Below, in pieces: positions 61,055-64,000 of a stretch of 64,000 bases of DNA. The stretch's first letter is position 1. Every line of letters begins with the position of its first letter. The translations under genes were made by a program, and so were the position numbers. Origin of the DNA: Lingula anatina (lineage: Eukaryota; Brachiopoda; Lingulata; Lingulida; Lingulidae); assembly GCF_001039355.2 (NCBI RefSeq), contig NW_019775413.1, positions 983,619-1,047,618 on the forward strand. The letters are read 5' to 3'. The notes under the pieces are model-generated. The model was given only the letters and a program-made list of their open reading frames with translations. It was not told where the DNA came from and searched no databases.

Positions 61055-63729
61055 ACCTGGAGCAGAATTATTATATTGGTACCTACGCCTTATCTGACAA
61101 TGTTCTCCATAGTACCCTGGTGGACATAAACAGTAATAGAACCCTAGCCGGTCCACACATGTGCCGCCATGTTGACATGGACTGGAGTCACAATCATTCT
61201 CATCTGAAAAAAACATATACAAAACACATGTTATCATTCACATTTTCATACGTCTCAGAATTTTTCTTTATTTGTAAGCACCGTCTTTTAAAGGTACTCT
61301 TACCCACCAAAATTAATTATCCTGGAGAAAAATAAACAGTTTCTCCCACTCATGAATCATTACTCCACTCATTGCTGGACTTGGATTTGATGTTTGATTC
61401 CATTTAAAATATATGGTTCTAAATGACTGGCCAAAAAAAATGGAGTAATTATCCTGAAGTCCTAAATCTTACCCGTTTCACAGTTTTTGCCAGTATAACC
61501 AATTACACAAGAGCACGAGTAATCCATAACGAGATCAGTGCAGGTTCCTCCATTGACACAGGGATATGGATCACAGTCGTCTATATCTACAAAAGAAATG
61601 AGTATGGCTAGTGTATAAATACCATCTATTCACGTTTACAGCAGGAGCTGCTTTCAAATACCAAACAATAAGACTGTCTCTGAAGCACGATGCCAAAATT
61701 TGTCAGAGACAGGCTTTTCATGATGATAACTACCCTTAGAAAAATATCAGTTCTGCTGCAAATTACCAGCAGGTTTGCTGCAATATTGCTGCAATATGGT
61801 TGCAAATTAGCAGCAATAAAATTTTTCTTGCAAACTCCTACAAACGCGTTGCTGCAAATTTAAGTTTGCCACTTTTGCTGCAATATTGCTGCAATCTTTT
61901 CATTCTGCTAATAAGGGTAAATACTGATCAGAAGTGAAGATGTAAACTAGCTGATATACCAAATAGTTAATGGCTTCAATTATGACAAAAAATAAGAGTG
62001 TACATACAATGCTGGACAAGCAAACACATTGTCTTATAGTCTGTTACTAACACTTACTAGTTTCACAGTATTGCCCTGTAAAACCTGGCAAGCATATGCA
62101 TTTATATCCAGCCACCAAGTCCACACATTCAGCACCATTTTGACAGTTGTTATCTGCACAGTCATCAATGTCTGAAAAATGATACAAAGAAATGTTTTAG
62201 GTAACTGAATTAATGTCCAACGCATTAACCCTCAGATGGAGGTTCACGGACTTGTAAAATTTCATAAATACTGAGGCAAAACTCTTTTTTCCAGCAAGCA
62301 CATTTAAACTTGGAGGCATATGCATTTATATGAGGCCACCAAGTCAATACAGTCATGTAGCATCATTTTTACAGAGTTTCATTTTAAAAAGTCTGAAATA
62401 TAATTCCAAGAAACAATTCAGGTAGCTAATAATTTAGGTAACCATTAGATGTAAGTTCAGGAGCTTGTCTGTGATTGTCACAAGTATAAAAATATCTATA
62501 GCTCTTTTATCAAGTGTGTGTGTGTGTTGTTGTTGTTTGAGTTGAGGACACCAATCTTTCATGTGCAACCTTAAGCCAGAATACTGAGAATAGAGCCAGA
62601 ATGATTCTCAGTCTTGCCATGTAATGTTATGTGCACACTTTGGCTATTTGTACTGAATGTGAACCTGTAAGACGTGGGCTGTATTTTAATTGATTACAAA
62701 CTCTTACCTGTTTCACAGTATTGCCCTGTAAAACCTGTCAGGCACACACATTTGTATCCAGCCACCAAGTCAACACATTCAGCATCATTTTGACAGTTGT
62801 TGTCTACACAGTCATCAATGTCTGAAAAAATGATTTTGATATCAATTAAGAAACACTCTGGGTACTGTATTTATACATGGAGGTTCAGTAGCTTATATTT
62901 CATTTGAATTCATAAAATTATACAGAAATATAAACAATTTTTACATGAATAAAGTCAATTTTTCACTGGACTTTTAATTTAGTCTTATTACAACTGTAGC
63001 AGGTATATGTTAATTCTGCATCAATGTCTCTTAAGCCAGAGTACTAATTATATATATGGAGTCATTTTCAGTTTTGCTATGAAATGTAATGTGAGTATTT
63101 GTTCAGAATGTATTCATGTTAAATGTGGGCTGTTATTTAGTTGGTTACAAACTCTTACCTGTTTCACAGAATTGCCCTGTAAATCCTTGCAGGCATGCAC
63201 ATTGATATCCAGCCACCAAGTCAACACATTCAGCATCATTTTGACAGTTGTTGTCTACACAGTCATCAATATCTAAAAAAATGATATTGATATCAATTAA
63301 GAGATATTAAAGATAAGCTTAATAATATAATACAATGAGGTTCAGTAACTTATATATCATTTTCAATTCATAGCTACAGAATATCTACAATGTGTACATT
63401 AATAAAGATAATTTCTCAGATCCATTACTGTCCAGGAGTAAGAATTAATTCTACTGGTAGCTGACAGCAGTGCAAGCTTTTAACAAGTGTACTGATAATA
63501 AAAGTGGTACTATTCTCTGCCTTGTTATAAAACATAATGTGCACACTTTGGGTATTTGTGCAGAATGTGATCGTGCAAAATGTAGGTTGTAATTTAGTTG
63601 GTTCTAAACTCGTACCTGTTTCACAATATTGTCCAGTAAAACCTTGCAAGCATACACATTTATATCCAGCCACCAAGTCAACACATTCAGCATCATTTTG
63701 ACAGTTGTTGTCTACACAGTCATCAATGT
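50669..63729 (-). CDS. Gene A: large secreted EGF/VWD/CCP/chitin-binding/LamG matrix protein, 3' part (23 coding exons in window)
   Basis: Coding exons in transcription order: 63616-63729, 63159-63272, 62708-62821, 62058-62171, 61473-61586, 61057-61203, 60492-60733, 59840-60156, 59188-59501, 58261-58463, 57659-57845, 57098-57283, 56321-56512, 55957-55968, 55501-55731, 54515-54745, 54044-54199, 53194-53573, 52594-52702, 51503-51603, 50669-50734. That list is 21 segments; the wider count of 23 in the call is an upper figure and 21 is what I can place. Every junction has GT-AG borders and matching phase, giving 1,214 codons and a stop at 50669-50671. Domains: six EGF, VWD-C8-TIL, EGF-like, two CCP, two peritrophin-type chitin-binding (ChtBD2), one degenerate ChtBD2, LamG. 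The 5' end and signal peptide lie beyond 64000. The C-terminal ChtBD2-LamG order resembles molluscan Pif/BMSP-type matrix proteins (family knowledge). An extracellular chitin-binding scaffold role is inferred. Confidence 0.88.
51503..51603 (-). CDS. Gene A exon: laminin-G domain, late strands
   Basis: 101-bp exon, phase 1 in and phase 0 out: [31 protein letters not shown] and GYIDE are the typical closing strands of LamG_3-type domains. Acceptor AG 51604-51605, donor GT 51501-51502 (GAG|GTAAGA). Confidence 0.92.
52594..52702 (-). CDS. Gene A exon: laminin-G domain, middle
   Basis: 109-bp exon, phase 0 in and phase 1 out: [24 protein letters not shown]. The W-H-H-V plus Y-L-D-G pattern is the core strand pair of LamG domains. 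Acceptor AG 52703-52704, donor GT 52592-52593. Confidence 0.92.
53097..53180. repeat. (AT)n tract with T10 and G9 runs next to a splice donor
   Basis: About 32 AT units, then ten T and nine G, ending 12 bases from the LamG donor at 53192-53193. A shorter AT tract is at 53014-53032. Confidence 0.95.
53194..53573 (-). CDS. Gene A exon: laminin-G/ConA-like domain, N-terminal part
   Basis: 380-bp exon, phase 1 in and phase 0 out. It encodes [41 protein letters not shown] and the loop [15 protein letters not shown], as in LamG/ConA-like jelly-roll domains at the ends of Pif/BMSP-like proteins. Acceptor AG 53574-53575, donor GT 53192-53193 (CCG|GTGCGT). The intron enters C, A and AT tracts within about 15 bases of the donor. 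Confidence 0.88.
54044..54199 (-). CDS. Gene A exon: degenerate third chitin-binding-like module
   Basis: 156-bp phase 1-1 exon: [42 protein letters not shown]. Its spacing and aromatics ([13 protein letters not shown]) resemble ChtBD2, but the central cysteine pair is missing. Sugar binding is therefore doubtful, or the fold is held differently. Acceptor AG 54200-54201, donor GT 54042-54043. Confidence 0.75.
54515..54745 (-). CDS. Gene A exon: peritrophin-type chitin-binding domain 2 (ChtBD2) with Thr-rich linker
   Basis: 231-bp phase 1-1 exon: [36 protein letters not shown]. The ChtBD2 cysteines and aromatics are present. It is followed by CTDVCAAP and a Thr-rich stretch (TTTTTT, APTTTGE) likely to be O-glycosylated. 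Acceptor AG 54746-54747, donor GT 54513-54514. Its first 71 coding bases are repeated at 54857-54927 beyond a single N, probably an assembly duplicate. Confidence 0.88.
54675..55036. repeat. 182-bp direct duplication joined at a single N
   Basis: 54675-54855 is repeated at 54857-55036 with a handful of differences (CATATATATC/CATATATACC, ATTGTATAT/ATTGCATAT). The second copy holds only the 5' part of the ChtBD2-2 exon. The single N at the join and the allele-like divergence suggest two haplotype ends left unmerged. Confidence 0.85.
55501..55731 (-). CDS. Gene A exon: peritrophin-type chitin-binding domain 1 (ChtBD2)
   Basis: 231-bp phase 1-1 exon. The cysteine pattern [23 protein letters not shown] (C-x5-C), a 14-residue gap to YC, and [14 protein letters not shown] matches ChtBD2, with the usual aromatics in HYVD and LFW. 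An acidic Cys tail follows (CEDTTC). Acceptor AG 55732-55733 is short (TTTTAAG), donor GT 55499-55500. Chitin binding is inferred from the family. Confidence 0.9.
55957..55968 (-). CDS. Gene A: 12-nt phase 1-1 microexon
   Basis: Twelve bases between a strong acceptor (pyrimidine-rich TTTCTTTTCCAG, AG at 55969-55970) and a strong donor (G|GTGAGT, GT at 55955-55956). It adds four residues, E-Y-T-L, and keeps phase 1 between CCP2 and the first chitin-binding exon. The two neighbours would also join in phase without it, so the exon could be constitutive, alternative or spurious. Only transcript data can decide. Confidence 0.6.
56321..56512 (-). CDS. Gene A exon: CCP/sushi domain 2
   Basis: 192-bp phase 1-1 exon: [47 protein letters not shown]. 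All four CCP cysteines and the W are present. Acceptor AG 56513-56514, donor GT 56319-56320 (CTTG|GTAAGT). Confidence 0.92.
56604..56860. mobile_element. MITE family 3 relatives in an intron of gene A
   Basis: Begins TACCCTCTACTAGGGC. It contains a second partial unit from about 56740 (TACCAGGGTGGCAGATGTTA) and ends near TGAATATCTGGTGAAAAAT, which parallels TTAATATCTAGTGAAAAAT in the 18530 copy. It looks like two partial copies in tandem. Confidence 0.6.
57098..57283 (-). CDS. Gene A exon: CCP/sushi domain 1
   Basis: 186-bp phase 1-1 exon encoding a single CCP module: [45 protein letters not shown]. It has four cysteines and the conserved W between Cys3 and Cys4. Acceptor AG 57284-57285, donor GT 57096-57097. 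Confidence 0.92.
57659..57845 (-). CDS. Gene A exon: Cys-rich EGF-like (nidogen/tectorin-type) module
   Basis: 187-bp exon, phase 0 in and phase 1 out. Its second half reads [24 protein letters not shown], the compact EGF-like form often placed after TIL in FCGBP, zonadhesin or tectorin-like proteins. The first half ([17 protein letters not shown]) is the TIL/C-rich tail. Acceptor AG 57846-57847, donor GT 57657-57658. Confidence 0.82.
58261..58463 (-). CDS. Gene A exon: TIL (trypsin-inhibitor-like Cys-rich) domain
   Basis: 203-bp exon, phase 1 in and phase 0 out. It encodes [43 protein letters not shown] and ECGCVD, the usual TIL cysteine pattern after VWD-C8. No inhibitor function is implied; TIL is a structural part of this cassette. 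Acceptor AG 58464-58465, donor GT 58259-58260. Confidence 0.9.
59188..59501 (-). CDS. Gene A exon: C8 domain
   Basis: 314-bp exon, phase 2 in and phase 1 out. It encodes PCSSDN, then a helical Cys-rich segment with [27 protein letters not shown] and [16 protein letters not shown]. This is the C8 module that follows VWD in VWF-type assemblies. Acceptor AG 59502-59503, donor GT 59186-59187. Confidence 0.88.
59840..60156 (-). CDS. Gene A exon: von Willebrand factor D domain, C-terminal half
   Basis: 317-bp exon, phase 0 in and phase 2 out. It encodes [10 protein letters not shown], then ELEVIFD and [14 protein letters not shown]. The C-G-L-C-G motif is the VWD signature, CGLCG, found in von Willebrand factor, mucins, zonadhesin and FCGBP. 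In VWF and mucins such CXXC motifs are tied to disulfide assembly (family knowledge). Acceptor AG 60157-60158, donor GT 59838-59839. Confidence 0.92.
60492..60733 (-). CDS. Gene A exon: von Willebrand factor D domain, N-terminal half
   Basis: 242-bp exon, phase 1 in and phase 0 out. It encodes [16 protein letters not shown], then [10 protein letters not shown], the classical VWD opening, followed by beta strands and LLCGSIAM. Donor GT is at 60490-60491 (ATG|GTGAGT). The acceptor at 60734-60735 lies in a 17-bp direct duplication. Confidence 0.9.
60734..60767. repeat. 17-bp direct duplication over a splice acceptor of gene A
   Basis: CTATTAATTAAAAGTTG occurs twice in a row on the plus strand, so the minus strand has two copies of the acceptor TTAATTAATAG. 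The exon-proximal one gives the VWD frame. The distal one adds 17 nt and leads to a stop. Confidence 0.9.
60993..61054. repeat. (TG)n/(CA)n microsatellite at a splice donor
   Basis: 28 TG units followed by CGCGCG, ending directly at the donor of the EGF-6 exon (GT at 61055-61056). Confidence 0.95.
61057..61203 (-). CDS. Gene A exon: EGF repeat 6 with linker
   Basis: Encodes [16 protein letters not shown], then [14 protein letters not shown], followed by a basic/polar linker ([12 protein letters not shown]). A 114-bp exon end has no GT, and the strong-looking site at 61081-61082 gives the wrong phase for the VWD exon. The phase-1 donor GT at 61055-61056 fits and gives a symmetrical 147-bp exon. 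The donor is directly followed by CGCGCGC and a long CA repeat, so the 3' boundary is the least certain in this gene. Confidence 0.75.
61473..61586 (-). CDS. Gene A exon: calcium-binding EGF repeat 5
   Basis: A 114-bp phase 1-1 exon encoding [16 protein letters not shown], then YSCSC and GYTGKNCET. It has the EGF cysteine spacing and a calcium-binding start but is clearly diverged from repeats 1-4, so it belongs to an older layer of duplication. Acceptor AG 61587-61588, donor GT 61471-61472. Confidence 0.9.
61731..61919. mobile_element. MITE-like element (family 4) in an intron of gene A
   Basis: 189 bp bounded by TACCCTTA and TAAGGGTA. Inside, TTGCTGCAATATTGCTGCAA occurs near both ends and GCTGCAAATT-type words recur, giving a partly palindromic body. 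No coding capacity. It lies between EGF exons 4 and 5. Confidence 0.6.
62058..62171 (-). CDS. Gene A exon: calcium-binding EGF repeat 4
   Basis: A 114-bp phase 1-1 exon, more diverged than repeats 1-3 ([16 protein letters not shown] start, LPGFTGQYC end). Acceptor AG 62172-62173, donor GT 62056-62057 in the context CTA|GTAAG. A dead copy of the same exon lies between this exon and repeat 3. Confidence 0.9.
62283..62392 (-). pseudogene. Dead EGF exon copy in an intron of gene A
   Basis: This stretch aligns to the neighbouring 114-bp EGF exons: GCATATGCATTTATAT, then GGCCACCAAGTCAATACA and CATCATTTTTACAG correspond to bases in the same order in the exons at 62058-62171 and 62708-62821. The acceptor AG (62393-62394, TATTTCAG) survives, but the frame hits TGA after three codons and several Cys codons are gone. 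It accounts for the wider 650-bp spacing between repeats 3 and 4. Confidence 0.8.
62708..62821 (-). CDS. Gene A exon: calcium-binding EGF repeat 3
   Basis: A 114-bp phase 1-1 exon of the same tandem family; it differs from repeat 1 at one residue (LQGF to LTGF). Acceptor AG 62822-62823, donor GT 62706-62707. Near identity with repeat 1 indicates recent duplication or gene conversion. Confidence 0.9.
63159..63272 (-). CDS. Gene A exon: calcium-binding EGF repeat 2
   Basis: A 114-bp phase 1-1 exon, nearly identical to the neighbouring repeats (shared core [16 protein letters not shown]). Differences from repeat 1 are K to Q and V to A around the fifth cysteine and Y to F before the last Cys. 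Acceptor AG 63273-63274, donor GT 63157-63158. The flanking intron is also similar to that of its neighbours. Confidence 0.9.
63616..63729 (-). CDS. Gene A exon: calcium-binding EGF repeat 1
   Basis: A 114-bp phase 1-1 exon that begins DIDDC and ends YCET, with six cysteines in EGF spacing. The D-I-D-D start and the aromatic after the fourth Cys (AGYKC) fit a calcium-binding EGF. Acceptor AG is at 63730-63731 and donor GT at 63614-63615. It is the most upstream exon visible, and its phase 1 start implies at least one earlier exon outside the window. Confidence 0.9.
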
Positions 63730-64000
63730 CTGAAAAAATGATATTGATATCAATTAAGAAACATTCAAGATACTGTATCAATACACAGAAGTTCAGTAAC
63801 TTATTTTTTTTTAAAACAGATTTATTTCTACAATAATGATATATACAAAATACATAAATTCAAAGCAGGCAGCACGTTGCAACAGCATTATGTGCTCACC
63901 TGGGTTATTATAATTAATTGTAAATAAATGAATTAATTATGACTATATAAAAGTAATGATAATTATAATGCATTATAAATTATAGTAAATAAATGAATTA
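63730..64000. other. Gene A intron, running off the window
   Basis: Upstream of the first visible EGF exon. The part next to the exon resembles the other EGF-unit introns; the rest is AT-rich with no exon. Confidence 0.7.

Larger units (their letters stand above)
62058..63729 (-). repeat. Tandem exon-plus-intron duplication array of EGF units
   Basis: Four live EGF exons and one dead one repeat with their introns. Exon starts are 451 and 457 bp apart for the two youngest units. Intron sequence next to the acceptors (TGATATCAATTAAGA and GGTTCAGTA[AG]CTTAT on the plus strand) recurs at about 62830, 63290 and 63740. Confidence 0.85.

Noticed and set aside
61081-61082. GTACC donor for the EGF-6 exon
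   Set aside because: Leaves phase 2, while the VWD exon needs phase 1; the next frame then fails.
60910-61335. 141-codon plus-strand frame with (CV)n
   Set aside because: Created by the TG repeat and antisense to the EGF-6 exon.

Overview
This is a eukaryotic, invertebrate-type genomic window: AT-rich, rich in introns, microsatellites and small transposons, with no prokaryotic gene layout. Lineage is inferred, not shown. Secreted multidomain matrix proteins with peritrophin-type chitin-binding and laminin-G domains, next to an astacin-EGF-CUB-TSP1 gene, fit a marine lophotrochozoan such as a mollusc or brachiopod. It looks like draft assembly: a 22-base N run at 49830-49851 and two single Ns (5129, 54856), each single N lying between direct duplicates.

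About 1-40.4 kb holds no protein-coding gene that I can support. It contains degenerate mobile DNA: two decayed Tc1/mariner-like transposase remnants (28760-29000 and 32901-33790), a possible non-LTR retrotransposon tail (about 18290-18480), at least three miniature inverted-repeat families (one copy nested in another at 4836-5220), a minisatellite of about 43 bp units at 17870-19360 split by an insertion, and simple repeats.

40.4-49.3 kb (minus strand) is gene B. It has 14 coding exons whose phases join without a break into 609 codons: signal peptide, short propeptide with an RQKR processing site, astacin-fold domain, EGF, CUB, TSP1, a Cys-rich module and a Pro-rich tail. The astacin domain keeps its four structural cysteines and the flanking family motif. 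It has lost all three zinc-binding His, the catalytic Glu and the Met-turn with its Tyr ligand. It therefore reads as an intact pseudoprotease.

50.7-64 kb (minus strand) is gene A, the 3' part of a large gene that continues past the right edge. Its 23 coding exons in the window join in phase into over 1,200 codons: six EGF repeats, VWD-C8-TIL, a Cys-rich EGF-like module, two CCP/sushi domains, a 12-nt microexon, two peritrophin-type chitin-binding domains, a degenerate third one, and a C-terminal laminin-G domain. The last part resembles the chitin-binding plus LamG end of molluscan Pif/BMSP-like shell-matrix proteins; the VWD, CCP and EGF front part does not. The EGF exons and their introns are recent tandem duplicates, and one copy survives as a dead exon in an intron.

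Genes A and B lie head to tail on one strand with 1.37 kb between A's stop codon and B's start codon. Both encode extracellular proteins, so a shared role in a chitinous or mineralising matrix is a reasonable but untested inference.
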